A stretch of 64,000 nucleotides of DNA, from NCBI GenBank assembly GCA_021613375.1, contig CM038710.1, positions 31,788,695 to 31,852,694 of the forward strand, read 5' to 3'. The translations under genes were made by a program, and so were the position numbers. Origin of the DNA: Megaleporinus macrocephalus. Its lineage: Eukaryota; Chordata; Actinopteri; Characiformes; Anostomidae. Shown here piece after piece: positions 24,960 to 36,227 of this stretch. Below the pieces are notes generated by a model. That model was not told the DNA's origin. It worked only from the letters and a program-made list of their open reading frames with translations, and did not search any database. The stretch's first letter is position 1; each line of letters starts with the position of its first letter.

Positions 24960-25325
24960 GGTCACTTAGAAACCCATGCCTTGTAGATGACTTGTCTGTT
25001 GCACAGCTTGTCAGGTTCTGAACACAGGGCCACTCTTGGCTGGACATTTCGGGCTTGTGCTCCACTTTCAATCAAAACCAGCAAAAACCTTGTGCCTCAA
25101 CCGTTTGCAGCAGCTCCACATACACCATTGTCAGTATGACTAATGTGTTAAGAATGAACCTCCAACCAAATAATATGTGGTCAATAAGAGTCCTGTGGTC
25201 AGAAACTGACCAATGATGAGGAGAGTAGAGGTACATGGCAACATAGTGTAATTGCAAACATATATATAAGGCAAACGGAACACATAAGGTGGCCAATGGG
25301 TCTAATAAATTGGCCACTCAGTGTA
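24960..25325. repeat. Diverged fragment related to the foldback family
   Basis: Strings such as ctgttgcacagcttgt, cactcttggctggaca and ggtcaataagagtcctgtgg resemble the inner part of the foldback element (ctgttgcacagtttgt, actgttggctgaat, tggtcctttattagtgg). It ends with aattggccactcagtgtac. It is probably an old relative. Confidence 0.45.
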
Positions 25326-25439
25326 CAATAATATGGATTAAACAAAGGTAACTGTGTCCTCCTAAAGTCATGTAGCATCTCAATAAGGGCAGAAAAGTGC
25401 ATTGATGATCTCTCCTTTCCATCCGAAGGTTGAGACCTC
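25326..25439. other. Spacer
   Basis: No feature recognised. Confidence 0.4.
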
Positions 25440-25700
25440 TCTGGGCAGCAAGTCAATGGAGAGACAGGTAAGCTGGGCTCAATTGGCGAGTGTTTGCCGG
25501 AGGATGGGAGGAACCTAATGTTGACTTATTAAGAGCGTAATGGACAGAGGCAGGAGCAGTAATCATGCTTTGGCTGATTGATCAGCACAGCTGTGTGATC
25601 GATGGGCCGCGTTTGGTCCTTTCACTCTCAAACGTATTGTAATCGGTCTCAGTAATTAAAAGCCATTGACGGAGGTATGGAGGGGCTTCACCAGGTAGCA
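25440..25700. other. Candidate conserved noncoding element
   Basis: Complex sequence with motifs such as cagtaatcatgc, ttggctgattgatcagc, gtgtgatcgatgggc and cagtaattaaaagcc. No repeat or coding signal is visible. Regulatory function is inferred only from composition. Confidence 0.35.
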
Positions 25701-27479
25701 GAGAAACACACAAAACAGTGACACTGTAGCACCTTCCGTTCATGTTATTTACTTAAAGGTGGTTGTTAGTTAAAGGACCCATATCATAGAATACCACCCA
25801 TAGCCATATTTTGAAGAATTTGATACAGCATATAAATAAAGTTCCAAATTATACTACTCTATTATCCATAGATGCTGGATTTGTATAAATGTTAATGGAA
25901 GTTACAACATTATGAATTACAATTGCATGACTTTTGCTGTTAACCAATAATGTAATTAACCTTTTCAAAATGAAATAATTATTACAATTACTGAAATTTA
26001 AGCATGCTCATTAGTTGTTACTTTTTTCTTGCATGAAAATATTAATGATTAACTGCAGACTATAGAAAACAAATGCAGCCTATGCCCCCAGCTTCCTTTT
26101 TATGATCCAACAACACCCAACCTCATGGTGGCACAATGAATAAGTGAATCAATTAGCGTTAGCAGATATAATGTGAGCTTGCTGTCCAACACAAAAAAAT
26201 AAAGTGTGGTATTTTACACTATTGAAGATGTGGCAGTTCCACCCAAACTGTTGGGCTTTATTTTTACATTATATTTACATTTGAAATAAATAACTAGAAA
26301 CAGTAACTAAGTATTATTTTTTTTCACTAACGTGCCCAACACTGCGTTTGGATACAGAGCATTTTAGAATAAATTCTTTACATATCTGTATATCCAGACT
26401 ACAGCAGTTTGGCTCCATCCAGTCACATTCAAGCTATAAGGAATGTTTAAACCTGGATCAGTTTTTAAATATGAAACTAAACAAAATAGGTAATTTATAT
26501 ATAATATAATCGTCTATAATCGTGTCCCACCCAATATCAAAAACAGATTTGTCCCACCCAAACATTAAACCACAGAAAAAGCGGCAACTGTTTCAAACAC
26601 TTATTTTCAAAGTGCTTTTTGTCAGTCTTATCTTACAAACCTTACAGATTGACGCCCCACAAGGCATAGTGGTTCCTTTGGAAAGTTCGTTGTCCGAATT
26701 CCCTCTACTGTCTCCGTCACTGCTGCCCTATATAGTGTTCTACATAGAACAATCTATGTAGTGAACAGGGAATGAATTAACGAGTGGACCATTTCAGACA
26801 CACCCTGGTTGTTAGGTGGTCTGGGTCTTTCACTTTGTTAAGGCTTGTTTATTGCCTAGTTTGTGCACCAAAATGATAAAACATTTAAGGCTGATGTTAA
26901 GTGTGTGATGCTATCCATTACTGAAAGAACATTAGAGGAACCATAGGCAGGTTTTAGAGGGGCTGTACTCTTGATGGTAGTGGATTTTGTCCCAGTTCAA
27001 CACCAACCGTGTACCAAGCTGTTCCCAGATGTGCACTCTTGTTAGGAAAACACTTTTGGCCCCTGTGAGGCCCCCTTTAAGCACACTCACGTGTTGTGCA
27101 TGCCTGGTTCAAAGAGATGTTTCCACAAAGCTGCCGTACCTATTGTTTTGAAGCTAAACACAATTATTGTCCTGTTGCTCTCTAACCCTTCTGCACATGG
27201 ATGAATGCACATGAATGAGCAGACACACAAAGCCACGTACGCACTTTTGACTCTGATGATTTGGGATGCATGATGAAATCCAGTGGCACTCCTGTGACCA
27301 ATAATGCCATTTTGGGACTGTAACCTCATGAATTTTAAGAGGTTAATCGTCTCTTTCACTTTGGGGAGAGAAAAAAAAATCACATTTCCAAATTGATTTT
27401 CTCCCTGACATTGTGGGTGTGAAGGGGGTGTGATTTTAATGGTTTGACACATGCCCGGTATTTAGAGGAATGTCCTTGC
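25701..27479. other. Noncoding, no recognised feature
   Basis: No supported gene. The frames 26522-26761 (forward) and 27087-27452 (reverse, 121 codons) have no motif I recognise. Confidence 0.4.
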
Positions 27480-27560
27480 GTGCCGTCAACTGTGCTCTCT
27501 CGTTCTCTCCCATTCTCCCTCCCGCTCTCTCTCTCTCTCTACCCCTGTTGTTCTGTCTCT
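27480..27560. repeat. Pyrimidine/CT patch
   Basis: Interrupted (CT)n with ccctc and gttc strings. Confidence 0.75.
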
Positions 27561-27589
27561 CTCGACCTAGCCGCACGCTGCATCTATTT

Positions 27590-27850
27590 ACAGCTGCTTC
27601 TCTCATGCAGGGGGCTCTTAATTAATCCAAGATTGGAAAAATTAATTTAGCTGCAGGGTAGCTAATCAATATCCATGTCCTAAGTCCATTAAATCTCTGT
27701 CTGTCTCGCTCTCTCGCCACCATCCACCCCCGCCACCCCCACCCCCTTGGGATTTACAAGTTGAATTTCCCCCCAATTAATCATAAAACCCCTTTTACAT
27801 CCTTTAATGGAGGTCAATTAAATCAATAGACTCATTATGAGGAGAGAGGT
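27590..27850. other. Candidate conserved noncoding element
   Basis: Several homeodomain-type cores lie close together: cttaattaatccaag, aaattaatttagc, gctaatcaatatcc, ccaattaatcataaaa and caattaaatcaatag. A C-rich interlude sits at about 27715-27750. A regulatory role is inference. Confidence 0.4.
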
Positions 27851-27906
27851 AACACACAATCACACACACAATGATGCAAGGACAGACCGATGCGTGCACG
27901 CCCGCA

Positions 27907-27947
<41 letters not shown>
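27851..27947. repeat. CA-rich patch with (CA)n core
   Basis: An ACACAC run at about 27905-27947 with cat interruptions. Confidence 0.9.
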
Positions 27948-28640
27948 TACGTAAAAGACCAACCTGTTGTTATCCACTTCAGCTCAATGTAATTATTAAG
28001 ACTGACTTGACCTACCATGGGTGGTCTCACTAACATCCAACTTGTTGCTCATCCTTCCATGAAGTAAATACAGGGCCCACAATTAGGGCCCACATTCTAC
28101 TTCTTTCTTTAATTTCTTTACCAAATTTCATGTCCTCCCATTTAATTCAGGTTTAATTCAGTTTTACCTGACCATGTTGCATTGGTCATTGCACCTCATT
28201 CAAAGCAGTCCAGTCAATACATTTTTTAACGTTCCCTTGCCAGCTTTGAGGACCACTGGGACATGCACCACACCTACTTGTGGCTACTTGCAGAAGAGAA
28301 GGAGTGGGTTTTACTTTGGCCCTTAGCTTGGTTAGCCTTAGTGTGATAATCAGCTCAGCCATGCAAACTGTGCAAGGCATGAATTGTTTCTGGGACGTTT
28401 GAACATACTGCATAGTCCTGCTACTGGCTAGCACAGATGCATGCGAGGTGACCATGCGTGGAGCCCCCTGGGAGAATGCTGGACAAGCAGTAAGCTAGGC
28501 TATAAATCTTGTAAATGGTTGTGACTGCTAGTTTAAAGATGTGAATGTGTGTTGCGTGGGCCATTCTTGGTTCATTCAACACACATTTACATCTTTAACC
28601 GCACAGTACTGCAGTATTGGTGTCTGCCAGTATCGGTGTC
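27948..28640. other. Noncoding; overlapping unrecognised frames
   Basis: The reverse frame at 28186-28455 (89 codons) and the forward frame starting at 28541 show no motif. The 157-codon forward frame 28541-29014 is the longest not made of simple repeats, but it runs straight through repeat R5 and has no recognisable domain, so I treat it as chance. Confidence 0.35.
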
Positions 28641-28757
28641 TGCCATCAGGGAGAGTTGTATGGCTATTGATGGCCTGCCTGCTATTCCAGCCATTCGGGA
28701 GCGCTGGCGGCAGTTCTCGCTGCTGCTGCGGTTCAATAAAGGTGCTCTTTTCTAAAG
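28641..28757 (+). repeat. Dispersed repeat R5 (LTR-like 3' part), copy 1
   Basis: It contains gttgtatggctattgatgg, cctgcctgctattccagcc, gctggcggcagttctc and ttcaataaaggtgctc. The last string includes an AATAAA signal. The same order appears on the opposite strand near 29.64-29.80 kb and 54.55-54.63 kb. An LTR origin is likely but not proven. Confidence 0.6.
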
Positions 28758-29629
28758 CACTACATTTCCTGCATCTTCTTAGTCTACACAATGTCAGAAT
28801 ACATAAAGAGTGTTTCTCAATGCTGAGTACGCAAAGAACTGACTTGTGGGAACTCCTGGGAAGAACGTTCTTGACAAGTTACTTTGCCAAAGCGAGCTCA
28901 GAAGAGCACAAGGACCGAGGATGCATGTACAGGAGTTTGAGATGTGTTGTGAATTTACTATCCATGGCTGATTTCACCCGCGTTAAGCTACCATTCAGTA
29001 GACAATACATTTAGAATATCAAACATGAAATCCTGAGTGCTGTTGTACAATGCAAATGACACAATATATACTGATGTACTGTTTTATCTTTGCTAGAATA
29101 GAGCCGAGGTTTGTCAGCTAAGGCTATGACTGCAGCAGTAATTTTGTTTAAATGTTCATGAGCCAACAGCAGATTAAACTGTGATCAAAAGCCTGGATTT
29201 CGAATAAATGAATAAACTGCAGGGTATGAGACAATCTAAGTAAAAGTATTAGAAATGGAGAAGAAAAAAAGGTTCGGCTACAGCCATCAGTAGAAAGCTG
29301 AGACGTTGATCTAGAGAGGAGAGCCAGGCTGTGGTGGAAGATTAAGGAGGGGCTTTAATTGAACTGTTAATGTAGAGGGAGTCTTGTCCTGATGAAATGT
29401 CAGAGCAAACTTTCATATTAGGTGTTATATGTACCAAACTATCAAAGATCAAACAACTTTCTTGTCTATTGCTTAACATGCACTTAAATTAAGAGGCTTG
29501 TACAGCTGCGGGTCAGTATCCTTTGCCAGGCTGATGATGTCTGGGTTGCTGGCAAGTCTTCAACACATCTAGGTATGTAGTTTGCAACCTAAAACCCAGC
29601 AAGTCAAGGGATTTGGAATATTAAACCTT
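28758..29629. other. Noncoding, no recognised feature
   Basis: No gene or repeat recognised. Confidence 0.4.
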
Positions 29630-29635
29630 TTAAAG

Positions 29636-29800
29636 TATTGAACAGGACGCAGGAAAAACAGAGCTTGAAGTAAATGCTCTATTATTGAACACAGGCAGGG
29701 GGAACTGCCACCAGCACTGTCTAAGACGGCTGGGAAGCAGGCAGGTCACTTCTAGCCATACATTTACGGGAGATGCTAGATATTTAAACCCACCCACATT
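29636..29800 (-). repeat. Dispersed repeat R5, copy 2
   Basis: Read on the reverse strand it gives atgtatggctagaagtgacc, tgcctgcttcccagcc, gctggtggcagttccccc, ttcaataatagagcattt. It is the R5 family facing the copy at 28.64 kb, about 1 kb away. It lies within the reverse frame 29630-29824, which is not a gene. Confidence 0.6.
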
Positions 29801-30035
29801 CCCCACAGTCTGGCTCAATAACACACAAACAGCTCATAAGACTCCACACACACCATAGACTAACAACAACAGCTATTTACAAGATGAAAGTCTTTCCTGC
29901 TGCAGCCGCGTCCACGGCCATGCTCGTCCACGACCAATGTGGGCCAGTAGAGGGACACTACAGTATTTTATCGCTATGGCTAATAAACAGATGTGCACAG
30001 CGGCTCCAACCCTTGAAAAGCCTATACACCTTTGC
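29801..30035. other. Spacer
   Basis: No feature recognised. Confidence 0.4.
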
Positions 30036-30690
30036 TAAGGCAAAATAAACAAGAGCAAAACCAAGCCAGGCTGTAAGGGTGGTGATTGCGTGTCTGCTGT
30101 AGTGGCAACAACAGTCTCTGGTGACACTTTGATTGCCTCCGGGACAGACCTAAGGCTAGCCAAGCACTTCATCTGCAGTGCCTATTATAATGGATGCTAT
30201 AACAACACACAGTGAAGACGGGAAGACAGTGTTCTGATATGCTTCGTCCTTCTGACATGAAGTAACGGCATAATTTCGAGAGCAGTATCTCTTACAGACA
30301 TTCAGTGTACTGTGTAGTGATTCTGCTGAAGTGATTATGTATTCTGTAATGAATGCGCTCTCCTGAGGCTTGTTTCTGTAAATCGCTAAGACTTAGTGCT
30401 GCTGCACTTACTAAAATAAAAGACAGCAAAACTAAACCAAACTGTAGGGATGGCAACTGCATGTGAGTGGTAGTGGCAAGAAAATCCTCTGGTGAGACTT
30501 TTGATTGCTACAGGGACATACCTGAGACAAACTAAGCACCTTCACCTACAGGGTCCTATTATAATGGCTATTCCATCAACACAAATGCAACCACACAGAA
30601 AAAGAGGGAAACTTTAATAATGTGTACTGAAATAATGGTGGAAAAATACTGACAAGTACTCAAAATACTCTCCTGAGGCTTTTTCCCCAT
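30036..30690 (+). repeat. Tandem duplication, ~370-bp period
   Basis: The blocks at about 30036-30390 and 30405-30690 share, in order, aaaac(c/t)aa(g/a)cca, gg(t/a)ggtga-like starts, tctctggtgacact/cctctggtgagact, ttgattgc(c/t), gggaca(g/t)acct, cctattataatgg(a/c)t and actctcctgaggct. The copies are diverged, so the duplication is old. Confidence 0.7.
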
Positions 30691-31371
30691 AATACAGTAA
30701 GTATGATACAGAGTGTACAGGTTAGTAATTGTACAATGATACATGTTTTCATGTTGTGGCTATTTGCTGCAAACTGTGTACATATTTCCCATATTTCACT
30801 ACTTGCAAGCACTACTTATGTTAGGTTTGTAACTTATCTTTCTTTCTGGTCTAATTAATATGGTTTTCTCAGAGTACACAAGTGTTGTGCATGAAGGGGG
30901 TGCATCTAGTGAGTAATTCACACTTTGTAGTACATTTAAAGACTTTGATTGGACATGTGACACCTTAGACCTTCCTCTTTTTAAGCACTGCTTTGCGTTT
31001 GCAAAGATCTCTTGTTGCTACTGTATTTAATAGGACTAATGTTGTTATTAAAGTAATAATATGGGACAATGTTAAGATAATAAGTGAGTTATAATAAGTT
31101 AGAAGGGTATAAAACGTGTTTGCTTTGGTGTTAGCTCATCTGAAAGGGCAGCCCCCATCATGTACAGCCTCTTTAACCAGCATGAAAATCTCTGGTCATC
31201 CAGTGCCAAAGAGTTCCCTGGTATTATTAATGCTAACATGGTTTCAACAATGACTTTTCTTTACACTGGCTTAAATATATATATTTTTAATTGTCAGATG
31301 TATGTCCTAGCATTGTGTAAATGCTTTTTAATTAACATTTTTGTCATTATATAAAAAATAAAAAACATTTA
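30691..31371. other. Noncoding, no recognised feature
   Basis: AT-rich sequence; the frame at 31160-31354 has no motif. Confidence 0.4.
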
Positions 31372-32065
31372 TATTGTAGATATATTTAAATAGTAAAAAA
31401 TTGATTACTGCTTTGCACACTCTTGGCATTCTCTTGATGAGCTTGAAGGAGTTCCCAGAGATGCTTAGCACTTGTTGGCCCTTTTGCCTTCACTCTGCGG
31501 TCCAGCTCACCCCAAACCATCTCGACTGGGTTCAGGTCCGGTGACTGTGGAGGCCAGGTCATCTGGCGCAGCACCCCATCACTCTCCTTCTTGGTCAAAT
31601 AGCCCTTACACAGCCTGGAGGTGTGTTTGGGGTCATTGTCCTGTTGAAAAATAAATGAAAGTCCAACTAAACGCAAACCGGATGGAATAGCATGCCGCTG
31701 CAAGATGCTGTGGTAGCCATGCTGGTTCAATATGCCCTCAATTTTAAATAAATCCCAACAGTGTCACCAGCAAAGCTCCCCCACACCATCACACCTCCTC
31801 CTCCATGCTTTACGGTGGGAACCAGGCATGCAGAATCCATCCGTTCACCGAGTGTGCGAAGCAGTAATCAAAGCAAAAGGTGGCTACTTTGAAGAACCTA
31901 GAATATGAGACATATTTTCAGTTGTTTTTTGTTAAGTATATAAATCCATGTGTTAATTCATAGTTTTGATGCCTTCAGTGTGAATCTACAATTTTCATAG
32001 TCATGAAAATAAAGAGAACTCTTTGAATGAGAAGGTGTGTCCAAACTTTTAGTCTCTTTGCTGTT
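31372..32065 (-). pseudogene. Internally inverted Tc1-like transposon remnant
   Basis: On the reverse strand 31400-31850 is the catalytic half of a Tc1 transposase: GYHSILQRHAIPSGLRL, then FIFQQDNDPKHTSRL, then WPPQSPDLNPVEMVWGELDR. These carry the D and E of the DDE site. The frame 31386-31730 lacks the N-terminal DNA-binding half. The 3' end of the same kind of element (gtgtgcgaagcagtaatcaa, then aaggtggctactttgaag and aaggtgtgtccaaactttt) lies at 31852-32050 but on the forward strand. The ~20-bp string gtgtgc(a/g)aagcagtaatcaa is present in both orientations, at about 31398-31420 reversed and at 31854-31875. The body has therefore been flipped relative to its own 3' end. It is dead. Confidence 0.85.
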
Positions 32066-32734
32066 TATTAGATGTTTTAATCAATATTTTATTGTTTTCT
32101 TTTTTTAAATAAAACGTACTTATATTTAGGTTTTTGAAAGTGAATGTAAATTTGAGGGAGAACTGAACCGGCTACAAAACACCTTGTGAGAAAAGCAGGG
32201 ATGCAAGAAAACAATTCCTAGTCTGCAACAGAGTAAAATATTAAACTGCTGTTAGTGCCTACCGGTAAGTACAGGCTCACTATGTGCACTGTATTTTGTC
32301 CAAAAAAGGCCTGAAACACTGATTAGTTAGACTGCTACATGTTTCCACTGTGTGATTGTCCGTTCCAGAAGCCTCAGAGCCAGAAAAAAATCGACAGTGC
32401 GTTTACAAGAGGCTTTCTTTTGGCACAATAAAGTTTTTGTGGATGCAGCTACATACCGTGGTGCTTGATAAAGGTCCGCCAAAGTAATCCCAAGCCTGTA
32501 GGCTTCTGTTGTTTACAGCTGAATGACAGTTCTTCATGCAGTGCTGTCTGAGGGATCAGAGAGCACAGTTATTCAGCTTAGGCTCACATACTGGCCCTGT
32601 ACTTACTGAAATTATTATTTTATCATTATGTATGAAATTATATGCCATCATTATTCAATTATTTTACCTCATTACAAGTCCCAAAAAATCCCAGGAGTCT
32701 TTAGAATGAATGGAAGGAAAGAATTTATACACTA
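32066..32734. other. Noncoding, no recognised feature
   Basis: No gene or repeat recognised. The frame 32628-32867 crosses into the mariner-like element and is not a gene. Confidence 0.4.
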
Positions 32735-32820
32735 CTGTGCAACATTCTTAGACACCAGCTCACTCTTTATTATATTTAATGTATTTTCACCAGCAAGAAC
32801 ACCAGATATAACTAGAGAGG
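32735..32820 (+). mobile_element. Mariner-like element R6, left part of split copy
   Basis: The string cactactgtgcaacattctt, then agacacc, agctcactctttatta and cagcaagaac, matches the intact copy at 56778 (cagtactgtgcaaaagtctt, then gggcacc). The copy stops at ataactag. Its right half resumes near 36594, after a 3.8-kb insertion. Confidence 0.7.
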
Positions 32821-32917
32821 GGAAGTTCATGAACGAACTTCGAAGTTGGCTTGAAATCGCACGCTGATAGTTGTGTGTGTGTGATGTCTGTGTTTGGCGA
32901 AGGTGTGTTTTGTACCC

Positions 32918-33040
32918 TGTAACTCCACCTTAAATTTCTACAAGTCCACCTTACATTTCAACAATTCCACCTTAAATTCCTATAACTCCACCTTAAATTC
33001 CCACAAGTCCACCTTAAATTCATATTGTAGTTCCACCTTA
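32918..33040. repeat. ~20-bp minisatellite (TCCACCTTAAATT unit)
   Basis: About six units such as ctccaccttaaatttctaca with small variants. Confidence 0.8.
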
Positions 33041-33380
33041 AAAGCATTGTAGGTGCTGTTATAGTTGTGTTTTAGTTTGAAGGTGTGAGTACTGTGAATT
33101 TCTGTAGTTCCACCTTAAAAGCATTGTGACTGCTGTTATAGTTGTGTTTTAGTGTGAGTATGTCATTACTGTGGATTTCTGTAGTTCCACCTTAAAAGCA
33201 TTGTGACTGCTGTTATAGTTGTGTTTCAGTGTGAGTGTGAATTTCTGTAATTCCACCTTAAAAGCATTGTGACTGCTGTTAAAGTTGTGTTTCAGTGTGA
33301 GTGTGAATTTCTGTAATTCCACCTTAAAAGCACTGCTCCTACTCTCATAGCTGTGTGCGTGTGTGAGCGTGCGTGCGTGT
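33028..33380. repeat. 65-80-bp minisatellite, about five units
   Basis: Each unit runs ttccaccttaaaagcattgt, then gactgctgttatagttgtgt, then gtgagtgtgaatttctgta. The last unit changes to ttaaaagcactgctcctac and leads into the GT array. A variant of that last unit reappears after the array at 36228-36306. Confidence 0.85.
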
Positions 33381-36227
33381 CAGTTTGTGTCTATTATGTA
33401 GTGTGTATGTTGTGTAGTGTGTGTGTGTTGTTTAGGGTGTGTATGTTGTGTAGTGTGTGTGTTGTGTAGTGTGTTTGTTGTGTAGTGTGTATGTTGTGTA
33501 GTTTGTGTGTTGTGTATTGTGTATGTTGTGTAGTGTGTATGTTGTGTAGGGTGTATGTTGTGTAGTTTGTGTTTTGTGTAGTGTGTATGTTGTGTAGGGT
33601 GTGTATGTTGTGTATTGTGTATGTTGTGTAGTGTGTGTATTTTGTAGTGTGTATGTTGTGTAGGGTGTGTATGTTGTGTAGGGTGTATGTTGTGTAGTTT
33701 GTGTGTTGTGTAGTGTGTTTGTTGTGTAGGGTGTGCATGTTGTGTAAGGTGTGTATGTTGTGTAGGGTGTATGTATTGAGTAGTGTGTATGTTGTGTAGT
33801 GTGTATGTTGTGTAGGGTGTGTATGTTGTGTAGTGTGTATGTTGTGTAGTTTGTGTGTTGTGTTGTGTGTATGTTGTGTAGGGTGTGTATGTTGTGTAAT
33901 TGTGTAGTGTGTGTGTAGTGTGTATGTTGTGTAGGGTGTGTGTTGTGTAGTGTGTATGTTGTGTAGTGTGTGTGTTGTGTAATCTGTATGTTGTGTAGTG
34001 TGTATGTTTTTAGGGTGTGTGTTGTGTAGTGTGTATGTTGTGTAGTTTGTATGTTGTGTAGTGTGTATGTTGTGTAGGGTGTGTATGTTGTGTAGTGTGT
34101 ATGTTGTGTAGTGTGTATGTTGTGTAGTGTGTGTGTTGTGTAGTCTGTATGTTGTGTATTGTGTATGTTTTTAGGGTGTGTGTTGTGTAGTGTGTATGTT
34201 GTGTAGTTTGTATGTTGTGTAGTGTGTATGTTGTGTAGGGTGTGTATGTTGTGTAGTTTGTGTGTTGTGTAGTTTGTGTGTAGTTTGTATGTTGTGTAGT
34301 GTGTGTATGTTGTGTAGGGTGTGTGTGTGTTGTGTAGTGTATGTTGTGTAGGGTGTGTGTGGTGTGTAGTGTGTGTAGGTTGTGTAGTGTGTGTGTGGTG
34401 CGTATGTTGTGTAGTGTGTGTGTTGTGTAAGGTGTGTGTAGGTTGTGTAGTGTGTGTATGTTGTGTAGTGTGTATGTTGTGTAGTTTGTATGTTGTGTAG
34501 TGTGTGTATGTTGTGTAGGGTGTGTATGTTGTGTAATTGTGTAGTGTGTGTGTTGTGTAGGGTGTGTAGTGTGTATGTTGTGTAGGTTCTGTGTTTAGGG
34601 TGTGTGTTGTGTAGGGTGTGTGTGTTGTGTAATGTGTATGTTGTGTAGTGTGTATGTTGTGTAGGGTGTGTATGTTGTGTAGTGTATATGTTGTGTAGGG
34701 TGTGTATGTTGTGTAGTGTTTGTGTAGTGTGTGTGTTGTGTAGGGTGTGTGTGGTGTGTAGTGTGTGTGTTGTGTAGTGTGTATGTTGTGTAGGGTGTGT
34801 GTGGTGTGTAGTGTGTGTGTTGTGTAGTGTGTGTGTTGTGTAGTGTGTGTGTTGTGTACTGTGTATGTTGTGTCATGTGTGTGTTGTGTAGTGTGTGTGT
34901 TGTGTAGGGTGTGTGTGTTGTGTAGGGTGTGTGTTGTGTACTGTGTATGTTGTGTAGTGTGTATGTTGTGTAGGGTGTGTATGGTGTGTATTGTGTGTGT
35001 TGTGTAGTGTGTGTGTTGTGTACTGTGTATGTTGTGTAGGGTGTGTGTGGTGTGTAGTGTGTATGTTGTGTAGTGTGTATGTTGTGTAGGGTGTGTGTGT
35101 TGTGTAGTGTGTGTGTTGTGTAGTGTGTGTATGTTGTGTAGTGTGTGTGTGTTGTGTAGTGTGTGTGTGTGTTGTGTAGTGTGTGTATATTGTGTAGTGT
35201 GTGTGTTGTGTAGGGTGTGTGTGTGTTGTGTAGTGTGTGTATGTTGTGTAGTGTGTATGTTGTGTAGTGTGTGTTGTGTAGTGTGTGTATGTTGTGTAGT
35301 GTGTGTGTTGTTTAGTGTGTGTGTGTGTTGTGTAGTGTGTGTATGTTGTGTAGTGTGTGTGTTGTGTAGGGTGTGTGTAGTGTGTGTGTTGTGTAGGGTG
35401 TGTATGTTGTGTAGTGTGTGTGTTGTTTAGTGTGTGTATGTTGTGTAGGGTGTGTGTAGTGTGTGTGTTGTGTAGGGTGTGTATGTTGTGTAGTGTGTGT
35501 GTTGTTTAGTGTGTGTAGTGTGTATGTTGTGTAGTGTGTGTGTGTGTTGTGTAGTGTGTGTGTGTGTTGTGTAGTGTGTGTGTTGTGTAGGGTGTGTGTA
35601 GTGTGTGTGTTGTGTAGGGTGTGTGTAGTGTGTGTGTTGTGTAGGGTGTGTATGTTGTGTAGTGTGTGTGTTGTTTAGTGTGTGTAGTGTGTATGTTGTG
35701 TAGTGTGTGTGTGTGTGTTGTGTAGTGTGTGTGTGTGTTGTGTAGTGTGTGTGTTGTGTAGGGTGTGTGTAGTGTGTGTATATTGTGTAGTGTGTGTGTT
35801 GTGTAGGGTGTGTGTGTGTTGTGTAGTGTGTGTATGTTGTGTAGTGTGTATGTTGTGTAGTGTGTGTTGTTTAGTGTGTGTGTGTTGTGTTTGTGTGTGT
35901 GTTGTTTAGTGTGTGTGTGTGTTGTGTTTGTGTGTGTGTATGTTGTTTAGTGTGTGTGTGTGTGTGTGTGTGTAGTGTGTGTGTTGTGTAGGGTGTGTAT
36001 GTTGTGTAGTGTGTGTGTTGTTTAGTGTGTGTATGTTGTGTAGGGTGTGTGTAGTGTGTGTGTTGTGTAGGGTGTGTATGTTGTGTAGTGTGTGTGTTGT
36101 TTAGTGTGTGTAGTGTGTATGTTGTGTAGTGTGTGTGTGTGTTGTGTAGTGTGTGTATGTTGTGTAGTGTGTGTGTTGTGTAGGGTGTGTGTAGTGTGTG
36201 TGTTGTGTAGGGTGTGTGTGAGCGTGT
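33381..36227. repeat. 2.8-kb GT-rich satellite (GTGTAGTGTGTATGTT unit)
   Basis: A long array of 10-20 base words built from gtgtgtatgttgtgtag, gtgtgtgttgtgtag and gtagggtgtg. Length and order of words drift along the array: early units favour atgttgtgtag, later ones gtgttgtgtag and gttgtttag. It yields false frames on both strands (HNIHTLHN and CVVCVLCSV types). Confidence 0.93.

Noticed and set aside
28541..29014. 157-codon forward frame
   Set aside because: It crosses dispersed repeat R5, has no domain, and overlaps a reverse-strand frame.
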